From: Cryptomeria japonica
Lineage: Eukaryota; Streptophyta; Pinopsida; Cupressales; Cupressaceae
Direction of reading: 5' to 3'
Assembly (NCBI RefSeq): GCF_030272615.1
Contig: NC_081413.1
Coordinates: forward strand, 156,425,349 to 156,489,348
Length of the DNA stretch: 64,000 nt
Made by a program: the position numbers and the translations under genes. Within the stretch, counting starts at the first letter, position 1. Each line of letters opens with the position of its first letter. The notes beneath the pieces were generated by a model. That model ran no database searches, had not been told where the DNA came from, and worked only from the letters and a program-made list of their open reading frames with translations. This document shows, piece after piece, positions 1 through 11,795 of the stretch.

Positions 1-2
1 TC

Positions 3-2356
3 ATTGAAGCTGCCAAAGCTATGATTCTTGATCAAAATCTAAATGTCAATCTTTGGGCAGAAGCAACTAGCACTGATGTATATATTCAAAACAGATGTCC
101 TCACTCTCATCTTGAAGATAAGACCCCTAAGGAAGTCTTTACTAAATCAAAATCTGATATTAGCCACCTTAGGATATTTGGATTCCCTGTCTATATTCAT
201 GTACCTAGGGAGAAAAGATTAAAATTAGAGCCTTCTGGAAAAAGGGGAATCTTTGTAGGATATAGTGAAACCTCCAAGGCCTATAGGATCTATATACCTA
301 GTCAAAAGAATATTGAACTAAGTAGGGATGTGATCTTTGAAGAAGACTTAGCCTTCAAAAGAGCCCAAAGTTCTCTAGACCCTGAAGTCTATATCCCCAC
401 CCCTAGCATAGATGGAGATCCTACTCCTGAGCTTCAAAGGGAGAATCCTGAGGAAACTATAAGTGAAACTCAAAGTCCACCTAGAGAAAACCTCAAGAAA
501 AGACCACTATGGGCCACCAAGACTGTAGAAGAAGCTCAGAAGTTTGTTTGGTCCTGTAGGAACCTTCAGGGAAAGCAAAAGGCCTAATAAATTCACTAGC
601 TATGTTGCCCTTATGAATGATATTTCTAAAGTTGAACCAAACAATGTATCAGATGCACTTGAACATCAAGTATGGAAGGATGCCATGTCTGAAGAGTATC
701 AGTCCATTATGAAAAATGATGTTTGGGAGATTGTTCCTAGGCCAACTAAGAAATTTGTGGTTTCATCTAAATGGCTTTTCAAGATCAAACATGTTGCAGA
801 CGACAGTATTGAAAAACACAAGGCCATATTTGTAGCTAGAGGGTTCTCACAAAGGGAAGGAATAGATTATGAAGAAACTTTTGCACCTGTTGCCAGGTAT
901 ACATCAGTAAGAGTTGTATTATAGCCATTGTAGTAGCAAAAGGGTGGAAGGTACACCAGATGGATGTTAAGACAACTTTTCTAAATGGTGAGATCTCAGA
1001 AGAAGTCTACCTAGAGCAACCTGAAGGGTTTGAAATTCATGATGCAGAGTCTCATGTGTGTAGACTCAAGAAAGCTCTCTATGGGCTTAAATAGGCTCCC
1101 AGGGCCTGGTATGAAAGAATTGACACCTATCTCTTAGGACTAGGCTTCTCCAAAAATGATGCAGATCCTAATCTCTACTACAAAAGAAATAAAGGTGATA
1201 TGCTAATATTGATTTTATATGTTGATGACTTATTAATCACAGGAAATGATCACCTTATAGATCAATGCAAGAAAGATCTATCCAAAGAATTTGATATGAA
1301 GGACTTGGGACTCCTTCATTACTTCTTAGGATTGGAAGTATGGCAGAATTCTGACAACATTATACTAAACCAAGGAAAGTATATCTTGGATATTTTGAAG
1401 AGATTTAGAATGCTAAATTATACACCCATGACCTCTCCTATGGAAACCAATTTACATAAACTTAAAGAAGCAGCATCAGAGTCACAACCCACTGACCCTA
1501 CTCAATACAGATAGATGATTGGGTCCCTGATGTACCTGGTAAATACAAGACCAGATATCTGTTATGCAGTTAATGCTCCAAATCAGTTTATGTGTGAACC
1601 GAAGGAGATACACTCGGTTGCAGTAAAACACATTATGAGATACCTACAAGGTACCCTAAACCTTGGCCTCAAATATAAGAAATTTGATATAGACCTACAT
1701 GGATTTACAGATTCAGATTGGGCTGGAAGTGTGACTGACAGAAAAAGCACTTCAGGGTGTTGCTTCAGTCTAGGTGCAACTATGATATCTTGGATCAACA
1801 GGAAGCAGTCTTCTGTAGCTCAAAGCTCCACCAAGGCAAAATACATTGCAGCTTCTATGGTTGCCCGAGAGGCAGTATGGCTTAGGAAGTTGCTTGTGGG
1901 GTTGTTTGGAGAACCTATGAAACCCATTGTTATACATTGTGACAACCAGAGCTGCATAAAACTTTCAGTAAATCCAGTGTTCCATGACAGATCCAAGCAT
2001 ATTGAGATTCCATACCACTATGTGCGAGATATGGTAGACAGGAATGCGATCCAATTAGAATATGTGTGTACAGGAGATCAAACTGCAGATATTCTGACCA
2101 AACCTCTTTCCAGAGTGAAGGTTGATCACTTCAGAAAAGGTTTAGCTGCATAAAACTTTCAGTAAATCCAGTGTTCCGTGACAGATCCAAGCATATTGAG
2201 ATTTCATACCACTATGTGCGAGATATGGTAGACAGGAATGCGATCCAATTAGAATATGTGTGTACAGGCGATCAAACTGCAGATATTCTAACCAAACCTC
2301 TTTCCAGAGTGAAGGTTGATCACTTCAGAAAAGGTTTAGGTATGATAGAAAGGTAA
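3..2356 (+). pseudogene. Ty1/copia pol fragment (integrase end, RT, RNase H), broken
   Basis: Copia polyprotein in several frames. The frame is open from base 3. Residues NLWAEA and HLRIFGFPVYIHVP followed by GIFVGYS mark the integrase C-terminal part. RT shows WLFKIK, VARGFSQ, ETFAPVAR, a TFLNGE-like segment near 980 and the catalytic YVDD at 1218-1229. RNase H shows FTDSDWAG near 1690 and ends in ADILTKPL. Breaks seen: a frame change near 570, a one-base shift with a stop near 923, a TAG in the YGLK-APRAWY motif (about 1093) and a TAG at 1512-1514 before the MIGSLMYL motif. Both TAGs stand where copia proteins usually have Gln. The end is duplicated, so two C-termini exist. Non-functional retrotransposon gene. 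Confidence 0.9.
1951..2338 (+). repeat. 194-bp direct tandem duplication in RNase H end
   Basis: Two adjacent copies (1951-2144, 2145-2338) both begin GCTGCATAAAACTTTCAG and run through the ADILTKPL end of RNase H to AAAGGTTTAG. They differ at only a few positions. The junction creates a TAA that ends the first copy early, after GLAA. The second copy keeps the original terminus (GLGMIER, stop). No other feature explains it; it is a local duplication after or during insertion. Confidence 0.9.
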
Positions 2357-2646
2357 TTTGCTTTGTAATTCTATAAGATGTTTAATGTGTAAACTTCTTT
2401 GTAATGATAGGACATTTTTTTGGATTTTATCCCCTAGGTTCATATCTAAGAGGTGACGATCTCTCAAGATAATGAACACTTGTATATAGCCATTATAAGG
2501 TGATGATCTTATGATGTCCAAACCAGTTATCATGTTGGATCTCTGGTGTGTCATGGATGTGCCATGATTGTGTTGTGATAAAACATTTGCATAAGGTGTT
2601 AGTGCACGTATCACAACCTGGATAAACTGAGAATTTAAATCCTTAA

Positions 2647-2772
2647 GTATTGCGTGTTTAGGCAATACTGATATCACATGCTTAGGTGATATCCTGTCAT
2701 CACAAGATTGACATGATGGACATTTGTATCATGTGTTTAGGTGATACTTCATATCATGTGATTAGGTGATAT
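2647..2772 (+). repeat. Four hairpins with covarying stems, copia 3' non-coding region
   Basis: Four 22-base stem-loops lie at 2647-2668, 2671-2692, 2726-2747 and 2751-2772. Stems are GTATTGC/GCAATAC, ATATCAC/GTGATAT, GTATCAT/GTGATAC and ATATCAT/GTGATAT. Loops are alike (GTGTTTAG, ATGCTTAG, GTGTTTAG, GTGATTAG). The stem bases differ between copies, but pairing holds by double changes or a single G-U wobble. They sit between pol and the 3' LTR, in what would be the 3' untranslated part of the genomic RNA. Confidence 0.75.
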
Positions 2773-2898
2773 GATTTTCTAGAGAGTCAAATTGAGTGAA
2801 GAATGCTAACTATCATTTGAATTGTGATACTTGAATATATTGTTTGCATTTATCTTACCTAGCTAAGACGGAGTGTTAATGCATGATAGCTTCGATAA

Positions 2899-2949
2899 GA
2901 TAAATGATTGAATGAGAGATAAATGAAGTCTCTCATTCAATCATTTATC
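2899..2949. repeat. Perfect 20-bp inverted repeat at LTR start
   Basis: Arms GATAAATGATTGAATGAGAG (2899-2918) and its exact complement (2930-2949) are separated by 11 bases. Pairing continues outward for a few more bases with one mismatch. It lies about 25 bp inside the LTR, in U3. Confidence 0.85.
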
Positions 2950-3059
2950 CTATCAATAATTATGATGAATAACTTGAAGCCTTCATTTGATAAACCATTC
3001 TTTATTTGTATATGATCAATCTAATTAGTTCGATCAAAATGCTTAACTGTCGATTATCA

Positions 3060-3350
3060 TTCTATAGCATAGAATCCCGATTTAATATCGGTTACATTAT
3101 TTGTTCACCGATTATTAAATCGGGTTAACCATTGCAATCCGATTTATTTCGGTTAACTTATTTAATGATAAACAAACAATTATCGAGTAAACCAAACATC
3201 GATTAGTATTGATGTTAACATATGTTTGCACCGATTGATATCGAGTGATACACTGATTAATATCGGGTGGTAGAATAAACATACACCGATTGTTATTGGG
3301 TGTTAAGACAAGCATACACCGATAAGCATTCACCAATTGTTATTGGGTGT
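3060..3350 (+). repeat. CCGATT...ATCGGG palindromic unit array in copia U3
   Basis: Roughly 35-45-bp units contain CACCGATT followed by TATCGGGTG or TATTGGGTG, each a short imperfect palindrome. At least seven are seen. A related motif recurs at 29460-29680. Likely a U3 enhancer-type array; function is inferred only from position upstream of the TATA box. Confidence 0.65.
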
Positions 3351-3426
3351 TAATCTAAACACACACATTTGATATCTGTTGGTAAATAAACACCGTGTAT
3401 TATTATTATGATTAGCCAAGGGGCTC

Positions 3427-3489
3427 GATCAAGTAATGTCTTGATCGGCCATGTCTAAAAGACATGGCTGGTCAAGGCATTGCTTGACC
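3427..3489. repeat. Three consecutive hairpins upstream of copia TATA box
   Basis: GATCAAG/CTTGATC (3427-3446), GCCATGTC/GACATGGC (3448-3468) and GGTCAAG/CTTGACC (3470-3489) are perfect stems with 5-6-base loops. The outer two share near-identical arms, so alternative pairings are possible. The array ends about 14 bp before the TATA box. Confidence 0.8.
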
Positions 3490-3502
3490 GTACCCAGTCT
3501 GC

Positions 3503-3512
3503 TATATATATC
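3503..3512 (+). promoter_or_regulatory. TATA box of copia LTR
   Basis: TATATATATC, preceded by GC, lies in the expected place for an LTR promoter, downstream of the hairpin cluster. It would set the U3/R boundary some 25-35 bp further on. Confidence 0.55.
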
Positions 3513-4471
3513 AAATGGCATTCGTGAGAAAGGACATCGAAATTAATAAATGCTCCTCTCACCTGCCATACAAAAGAAGATAGCCAGATTTATATTTTAA
3601 ATCAGTAATACATAGAACAAGATAATATCAACTAGAATATAACTTGCATATTGAATGTAAATTGAACATCATTTACAGATGTGAATTGTTGTTTTCACTT
3701 GGCAACTTACACAATTGTTCTAAAGATTTTCAAACTTATCATGAATGGGAATAGGCTTGCCAATGGTTTTGAATGATTTTGCAATTTGAGCTCTCAATCT
3801 ATTCTAGCAAACATTTTTAAATAAAATGCAAAAGAATGATTTAGAAGTTTTATTCTAATCCTATCTTAAACCTAGGATGCAAGACGTAATGAATGATTCA
3901 ATGGAATTCAACTAAGCTAGGTTTCACTATCAAAGAATAATTCAACACAAGCTTAGTGCAATCATCTAAGGTAAATTTATAAATGTTCAAATTCATACTA
4001 GAGAACATAGACACCATCAATCAGATGCATATCAATGAGCAAGCACAAATTGAAGTTAAGTTCAATTCAAATTCCAATTGACCACACAAGGCAATCTTAC
4101 AATCAGCAAGAAGCTAGTGGTGGATTAAACGAATTTCATTCAAATGCATTCAACACTTCTTTCATTCAATCTAAAAATACTTGAAAACAAATTCTAATCT
4201 AAATTTGGAGGCAATGAGAACCACAAATGCTTCAAAATCAATAAAATCACTAAACTTCAATGATTGAATTCAAACTTGCAGCATATAGGCAACAATTCTA
4301 AAAAATATCTCCTTTACAAATGAGAGAAAAATGGGTTTATATAGATTCTCAAAATGAAATGGATGGCCAAGATTCAATTTAGAATCAAGGGCCAAGATCA
4401 TGCCAACATTTCCCTAATTAAGGTTCACATCAAAAGGTGGAATCAAAAAAGGAGGTCCAATGGGATGACGC

Positions 4472-7400
4472 CTAGTCATCAAGTAGAGAACCTTCTAGAA
4501 GATTTTGGTTTCCATCCCTCTCTCTAGCTGCATACACAATGAATCTAGCAAAGACTGGGTTGAGTTCCTTCATCGTAACACTAGGTAGACCTTCTTGTTG
4601 CAAATCAATCACATCCAAGGCATCTGAGCAAGCATCGAAAATGCTTTTCCAATCGGGCATGAGCTTCTGCTAGTTGTTGATGCGATTCACGAGAGAAACC
4701 AAGTCACCTAGTTGATTCTTCCTTAAAGATTCCAACTGCTTCAAGTAAATAAACTTCATCTTTTCCTTCAATTCTTCCAAGTTCAAACTGGTGGAAGCAT
4801 GGACATCTAGTCCCAATATTTCTTCAATAGATGTGAGGATCTTGAATTGTATCTCTTGGATTGATCCTTCCATCTCTATGCACTCTTGCTTTGCATGATC
4901 ATACACTATCTTCCACATGGCCAAAAAACAATACCAACCATGAAAGTCATAAACACTGCCCTCCTGAACAACTCCCTCCCGAATCAATGTGGATATAGGA
5001 ATTCACTTCAACACTTTGAGGCGAGGAATAGTCTTGTCTTGTACTAGTTGGAAATCTTACCAAACTCCTTCCAAGTACTGCATCCTAAATATAAGCACTG
5101 TTGTCTTATCAAATGCTTGGACAAATTGAGCTAGGAAATCATCAACTTGCCTTGAAACATCATCTATCTATTTTCCAACCTCCTGATATGTACTCGTTGT
5201 CGCCTCATGCTCAAAGTGGGATCCATGAGCAATAGCAATGGGTGACATAAAGGTAGAATCCTCATGCCTTAGGGAATTCATCCCTTCAATATACTCCTTG
5301 AGTCTCATGTTCTCACTCTCAAGCATCTCTTTCTTTTCAATAGTTCTATCCAATCATGCCTCAATTGCCTTGATTGTATCATCGAGTTCCTGGAACTCTT
5401 GTTTCTTTGTAGCCAATCCAAGGTCAAATGTGGTAACCTGATAATCCATAGGAGTGATCATATCTCTGGTCGTATCACCTATTGAGACAACCACTTGTGC
5501 AATGCATGCTCATGTATCATCTCTAGTTATCCTAGAGAACATCTTAGCCTTCTTCTATTCCTTTTCCTTGCCAACCCTGGCTAGGAAGTCATCAATATCT
5601 TTTGTGGGTTGTGCCTCTATCACTTTCTTCTTCTCCATACTGCTCAACAACCAATCGGGAATTGTAGAGAATGCCATTCCATTTTCGAAATGCAAATCCT
5701 GATCAAGTCCTCTCAAGGCTAAAATAACATCATCATATGTTTCTTTATCCGTAGTCAAATCCACCACATTGTTTGCCTAAATCCACCTCCAGCTGAATTG
5801 TGGTAGATCCTGGTTGTTATTCATCATCATCATCGTGTGGCATTGATTGTGTTGTAGCATGTAAATCTTGATCATTCTTCAGTAAGATCTCTGTGTCGGA
5901 ACCCCGTTCCGACTCATTGTCCTTCTTTGTCATATCATTCTCCTTCACATATGAGGAACTCATGGTAGATTGAGGAGTGTTAGACTTGTGTTTCTTTTGC
6001 CTTAACTCTTGGCTAACAATCTCCTTGCCTTTCACTTGTGATCCTCCAAGCATACCTTTCCTTCTCTTGGGAGCTTGACTCTCCTCATCATTATGTGTTC
6101 TGACATTGCTTATTGTCCTTTCATCATCATTGAGAGAGGACTCCTCATTTCTTATCTTATCATAGGTAAAGGTGACCTTTAGTTTTCTCAGTTCAGTAAT
6201 GTACTTGTCCACCCGTTCCCTGGAGTAATCATTCACATCTCTCATCAAAATATTCAAAATCTACCAACTTAGGTTGCATTCAGATAGGCAATAGGATATG
6301 CTTGTCTTTCTCATTTGCATACTGCAGATGGATATGTTCCTCGTCATCTTGCTCCTGATCTGGAATGGAGAAGAGGTTACACTTCATCATGAAGTCCACT
6401 GACATACGAGACCACATCTTCCTTCTAATTGTGAACTCGTCCACGAGATTAGCCTAGTAGTCCTCGATGTCAATTCTGTGTATAAACTTTTCTCTCTTAA
6501 TCGTTACAATTCTCTAAAATGGATCAAATCGATCCTTGCTTTTGTAGATTCCAAGATGATAGAATTCCAATTCTTCATTAACTGTATTTCTTGCAGATGC
6601 AGTGTGGCATACCTCCATCATCTTTACAAGTGTGATAGGAAAAGTTATCCATGTTTTGTGCTTCGCTTTCTAGAGGAAATCATACTCCAAAAACTCTCAC
6701 TACCTCAAGTAATACCATCTTATCTGTCAAATACCTAGGAAGCTTGTATAGTTTTGACGTGAATCCCTGAATCCTTAGGTATGTGAAGGTAGGAAACTGG
6801 ATATACCACGATCTATACTTCTCAATTAAGTGTTGTTGCCTCTTTAGACAACCGTTTATGTTTCTCGCCTTGCAACAACCTTGTGATGTACATGGTGAAA
6901 GCATCATTCACCCTTTTGTAATGCTCAATTTCATGTAGGTGGAGTTGCGAATAACACTCGTAAACTCTGTACTGTCCAAGCTCGTTCCCAACTTGACACT
7001 TGTGTATCAATCCTTTGTACACAACATATCTGGCAAGCACGTAGACAAGGTAGGAGGTCATATTGAATGTCTTGGTTTTCTCCAAACCTCTCAACTAGAT
7101 ATCAAGGTTGTTGCTAATAATTTTTGCCCACTTGATCATTTTTCTTCATATTATCTCTTCAATTAAATAGTACATCCATGTCTCAAATAGCATCCCTAGA
7201 GGTGCTCCCATGACTCAATTGAGTAGAAATATTAAATCATTGTACTCCTTCTTGAAGTCTGGACATAGGAGTCTCTTGGATAACTTGGAGTGGTGATGCC
7301 TTGTCGCAAGGACCCACTCATTGTTAATAACTGTCATGCATGAATCTAACCTTTTGTCAAATTTCGCTTGGGCCTCCTCTTTGGTTCTCTCTTGCATGTT

Positions 7401-7778
7401 CATACATCTAGGGATTCCAAATATTTCCCCAATGGACTCCTCGACTAGGTATGCAAGCACTATCCCCTTGGGTGTTTTAATCATTCTGGTTTGTGGATCA
7501 TAATGCTTTGCACACTCAACTACGAGCTCATTGCATTGAATGAATGGTAGAAAACCAGCTGCATGGTAAATTCCACTCTTCATGATATTAGCCGCCAAGG
7601 TGGATGGAAGATGATTCTTCACTCTAAACATTCTCCACCTCATCTGCTTCATGTCCAAGTATTCTATGTTTGTGTCTCCAGTTTTCTTCCATTGGGATGA
7701 TATATGTGACTCTGGATAATAGCTTCCTTGCACGATCTTCAATTGATTCTTCCTCGCCAATATCTCTGCCTTAGACAT
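4472..7778 (-). pseudogene. Family X ORF, degenerate copy in F
   Basis: A broken relative of the long ORF in member E. From an ATG at 7778 (MSKAEILARK) the N-terminal part runs to 7215, with the shared segments IVQGSYYPESH, GDTNIEYLD and ILARKN, KSGIYHAAGFLPFIQCNELVV and MNMQERTKEEAQAK. Further pieces in changing frames lie near 7094-6690, 6257-5817 (charged, low complexity), 5767-5555, 5353-5168 (coiled-coil-like), 4987-4670 and 4660-4472 (the conserved C-terminal helix region). Many stops and frame changes. The function of the intact protein is unknown to me. Confidence 0.7.
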
Positions 7779-8754
7779 GGCACATGTATGAAGCTGGAAG
7801 TTGATATCATGGTAAAAATAGCTCGAATAAATCATTTTCATAATTTTCTAAGTTCTGATTTTTAAAGATTCTTCACATTTATAAGCTCTAAATAAGAAAT
7901 TTAAACAATAAGCAACATAAATTCTGAAAAAATGAATGAATTTCAATCAAATGAGACATATTGTCTCTCTTAAAACCTTATTTTCAAACTTAGAACAAGT
8001 TTGATCGCAATCACTAAGTTTGAGGACACCTCGCTATACTCCGATTTCCCGAGTACACAAATCTGAAAAACACCTCTGAAAGTGCAACCTTAATGGTTGG
8101 GACCACTCAATAACCATGGCGCCACACCATTGCAATTTTGCCCCAATCAACTAGAAATGGACACGCCTAGGCATAAATAATGGCTGGAAACAATCACTAG
8201 ATCAATGAACAAAAGGGCGGAGAATAAATCAATGCACACCAATGGAGCTGGAAATGTTATCTCAAATCTGGGAATGGAGTTTGGACCAGCAATGGTGCCA
8301 CAAATGATGTCACAATCTCCTTCAATAATGGTGCCACAAACACTTAGACAAAATTGCACCACAATCAGCAATAGCACACCCCTTGAATGCTCACAAACTC
8401 CCTCAATGGTTGCGCAATCAGCCCCTCTAGGCAAAATTGTAGCTCCCACAACAATGACGCACCCTCAATCAATCAACTCAGCCCCCAAACTGCCAAATTA
8501 GTCGTAATATAATAATATATAAGCATTGGACTGGGTCTTTTATTCATGTTTTTTACCTTCAGAAGTCACCACACAACCAATGTGGGATAAAAACTTATAT
8601 TTACCCGCCAAGTTGAAAATAGATTTGTATTGGGATTCAACACTTGTCATTAATTTCACCTTGTAAAGTCATTAAAAGCATGTGGTAAGGTAAAATCAAT
8701 GCCATTTGGGACACATTTATCTTTATAATTTTACTTGAATCCAACTTTCAATCA

Positions 8755-9830
8755 CCTAGGGGAAAAATGCACTCCATCTAGACAAATAATTTCATTTAAA
8801 TTCATCTTCATTTGCAGCTTATACCCTTGAGGGGAAAATCGACCCGTATCCGAACAAATAAATTCCATCACTTAATTCATTTTCATCCCCAAATCCATTC
8901 CAGGGGAAAATCAATGGCCATCTGGACAACCAAATTTGATCATTTCCTGTAAAAACACTCCTTGGTGGAAAAACACCCCTCATCTGAACTCAAAATCACA
9001 TTAAAGTTTGTCAAATTTCATCAAAACACTCTCCAAGGGAAATCTGAACTCCATCTGGAGACATAATTTTAGCTAAAATTCATCATTTCATCCCCAGTGG
9101 AATAACACACCTCATCAAGACAACATAAATTTGTCTACACTTCACTCTGTCTTACTCATTTTCCTCTCTAGTGGAAATTCGAACCTCATTTGGACTCTCA
9201 AATTCACTCAACTTAGGCATTTACCTCCTGGTCGAAAAACGTGGGTCATCTGGACTCACTTTCCTTGTACATTTTCGCTCATGACGACCTGGTGGAAAAA
9301 CGAACCTCCATCAAGACATCCTCAATGGAGAATCCAAATGCATCAGGATTTTCACAAAAAAACACTTGCAAAGTCAGTCCATGAGGTGAAAAATGCACCT
9401 CATCGGGACTAAGACCATTTTCATCAAGAGGGAAAAAACGCACCTCATTGGGATTGAGACCATTTTCATCATAAAATCAACTCTTTTTGCTAAAAAATGG
9501 AGTGGAAAATTATCCTCAATCAAGACAAAGTCCATTTTCACTTTTAAACTCAATGGAAAAACGCTTCCCATCGGGACAACTCACTTTTATGCCTTAATTT
9601 CATGGGGGAAAAGCACCTTCCATCAAGACTGATGATTTTCACACTGAAAAAGCCCAAACTTATCAAATTTCATCATTTCGCTCAATGGAAATTCTATTTC
9701 CATTGGACTTTTAATATTTTAAGTAGATTTGAGGGGTGGAAAACAGGCTTCCACCAAGACTTTGTGCATTTTGACCTAATTTCACCTCCTAGGAGTGGAA
9801 AAACGACTCCTGTAGGGACATTTGACGCTC
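8755..9830 (-). repeat. Short tandem array in F (GTGGAAAAACG...CCTCATC..GGAC units)
   Basis: About 17 units spaced 50-80 bp share a core like GTGGAAAAACGCACCTCATC followed by GGGAC (for example at 8960, 9097, 9291, 9373, 9430, 9550, 9602 and 9794). It takes the place that hairpin arrays occupy in other family X members, but its core is not clearly palindromic. Small ORFs across it carry the repeat and are not taken as genes. Confidence 0.7.
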
Positions 9831-10236
9831 TAGCACAAAATTCACACCAATTTTCAACATTTAAACACACTTTACACTCATATTTTAAAACTTGTTGCAA
9901 CCTCAAGACACTTGGAAAAACTCAAGATCACTCTAACATTTTGATATTTTTAAACATTTGATCCTATTCACTTCAAAATTCAAAATTTAAACATTATTTG
10001 CATGTTGAAGACCTTTGGGCATGACCATATCAAAAAATGAGACTCAAGCATTGAAAGCTCAAAATTGCCCCCTGACTGCCAAAAACCCTAAACTAACAAA
10101 ACACAAGCAGCAAGAAAGAGGAGGTCCCCATTTGCAATAGGGCGATATGTGAAAAAGTCGCAATAAGTAGGGGAAAGAGGGACCTCCACAAAGTAAGAGC
10201 CCACAATAAAACTACCCACATTCATCCTCAAATCCA

Positions 10237-10736
10237 TCACAACCCTAAAAGGATTTTTGAAACTTCCACTTCGAAGGACTGATTTGAAACAACTCCTACA
10301 GTTGAGTCAACGATCCCTAATGTAGTCGAATCCATAGTGTGATGAGCTGGAACCACTGCCATGGAAGGCTCCTTGCAACCATTGACAAGAATGGATCCTG
10401 AACCAGCCTTCGGGGGAGGAGAAACCCATTCCGTGGCCCCCAAAATGGCCCACCATCACGGGTCCTCACAGAACACTTCCCAACAACTATAGGGTCCCTC
10501 CCATGTTCCTTCAAACAAGCTTCCAACAAATCGAGGGGCAGCTCATCCTTGTCCTCTTCCCAATCATGCAACTAGAAGTCCATGTCTGAAAACCCTTCAT
10601 CTATAATGTTGTCAGTGTTGTCATCATCTTTAGAGTCACCATCACCAAGAGCTAACATAGACATCACAAGGGTTTGCGTAGACACATCTAGGGTAAACGC
10701 CTTTGCCTTCTCCTTCGCTTTCGCCTTTTCCTTCAT
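10237..10736 (-). pseudogene. Relic reading frame, acidic/lysine-rich, unknown
   Basis: From an ATG at 10736 a frame starts MKEKAKAKEKAKAFTLD, becomes very acidic (GDSKDDDNTDN), meets a TAG at 10572-10574 and continues in the same frame with LHDWEEDKDELPLDLLEA for about 80 more codons. The Lys/Ala opening and acidic middle are low complexity. I do not recognise the family. It could be the start of a non-LTR element ORF or a host gene fragment. The in-frame stop and lack of neighbours argue for a relic. Confidence 0.3.
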
Positions 10737-11795
10737 TGTGTGGTTTTAATGTGATTAATGTTAATGATTGATTTCTCCCAATTGACTTTAATTCTGATTT
10801 GGAAATAATCTTATCATCCTTCCTAGATTTCCATATAAATTGAAAGAAATGGATGTTAGTTTTGATAGACCCTAGATCTCAATGGGGGAAGACTTACCTT
10901 AACATTATTCTATTACAATAGAGCACCTATAAGTATGTGTTCATTTTGTTAGCTACCGCAAAAAAAATTCTAAAAATCCTTTTTTCCCTATATTACATAG
11001 ATATTGTAAGCATTTGCTTCCAAATTTGGAATGTATATCAAATAATTAAAGCACTATATAGTCTATAGAGATTGACTTTATTATATGGTTCCTATGCTTG
11101 TTCTTTCTAAAAGTAGATCCATATTCCACACAAGTAAATTTACATCTTCCATGCTTATATGTTTTCTCCTTTAGGTTCTAGAAGGCAACAGAGAGCAAAG
11201 TAACTGCACACAAAATACATGTCTTTGAATGTTCAACCTTGATCCTTTCACTTGTGAATAGGAGTCCACACAAAAAGACCAGGGCGGATTGTTTGCTACA
11301 GCTGCTCACTTTTATTGGATTGAACATTCCAGAAGTATCCTATCTTGTACTGGATGCATAGTACCATCTAATAAGTTACAAACCTAGTCCCACTATAAGT
11401 ACAAAATCTATACGGCAACCTACCAGTATAATATTCACAATGCAAATCTAATCTTTCCAAATACACCATAAGCATGAGAAACTGATTCTCATAAGTACAA
11501 AGTAAATGTGCAAAGTCAATGGCATGTATTTTGCCTATCATTTAGTTATATTTATCCTATTTTGCCGGAATAAAGAACAATCGGATTCCTATTCCTTTTT
11601 GGTTAAATTTCTGCTTTAGGCTATTTGAAAAAATAACGGCCTAAACTCCAGCAAAATCACACAACTAACGATATGCATCAAATAAATACCATTGAATGAG
11701 CAATATATTCAATAATCTTGATTGACAAAATGCTATACAATTGAGATGAGATGTAAACTTTATGTCATAAGAACAGCTCACTTTGCAAGATTACA
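10737..11795. other. Non-coding stretch downstream of FBPase
   Basis: No gene seen. A+T-rich single-copy-looking DNA next to the FBPase stop. The part near 11700-11795 would hold the FBPase 3' untranslated region on the minus strand. No repeat or family X end recognised. Confidence 0.5.

Larger units (their letters stand above)
1..3680 (+). mobile_element. Ty1/copia retrotransposon, 3' portion
   Basis: The 3' part of a Ty1/copia element runs in from the left edge. Integrase C-terminus, reverse transcriptase and RNase H follow in copia order, then a non-coding stretch, a purine-rich tract (about 2862-2873) and a 3' LTR starting at 2874. The 5' LTR, primer site, gag and protease would lie left of the window. 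The right end is not resolved to the base and is placed near 3680, where sequence resembling the U5 part of a family X element resumes. This suggests the copia inserted into family X member F. Coding decay (frameshifts, stops, a duplication) means it is not autonomous. Confidence 0.85.
2874..3680 (+). repeat. 3' LTR of the copia element
   Basis: Begins TGTTAATGCATG directly after a purine-rich tract (CTAAGACGGAGTG). It contains a 20-bp foldback near its start, an array of CCGATT/ATCGGG units, three short hairpins and a TATA box. The 3' boundary is uncertain: no clear CA end with target duplication was found, and a break near 3677 is inferred from where family X sequence resumes. Confidence 0.6.
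3681..10165 (-). mobile_element. Family X member F (giant LTR-like element, minus)
   Basis: Read on the minus strand it starts at 10165 with TATTGCGAC...CACATATCGCCC and the GCAAATGGGGACC leader seen in the other members. It then has a repeat array (8755-9830), a broken copy of the family ORF (7778-4472), a degenerate TATA and CCTAATTA region (about 4330-4425) and U5-like sequence to about 3790. The far end is not present; the copia probably inserted in its U5, so the remainder would be left of the window. The terminal TG has become TA. AGTAG (10166-10170) follows the 5' end and is the expected target duplication, but its partner is outside. Confidence 0.7.

Noticed and set aside
5238-5702. 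Plus-strand ORFs opposite the F pseudogene
   Set aside because: Shadows of the minus-strand coding relic.
8205-8501. 98-codon ORF rich in Met/Ser/Thr/Pro (repeats like MVPQ)
   Set aside because: Lies in F upstream of its array. Words such as AATGGTGCCACAAA repeat in DNA; no homologue recognised and no counterpart in other members.
9131-9961. Overlapping small plus-strand ORFs across the F array
   Set aside because: Composition and period follow the DNA repeat. The frames are short, overlapping and not related to any protein I know.
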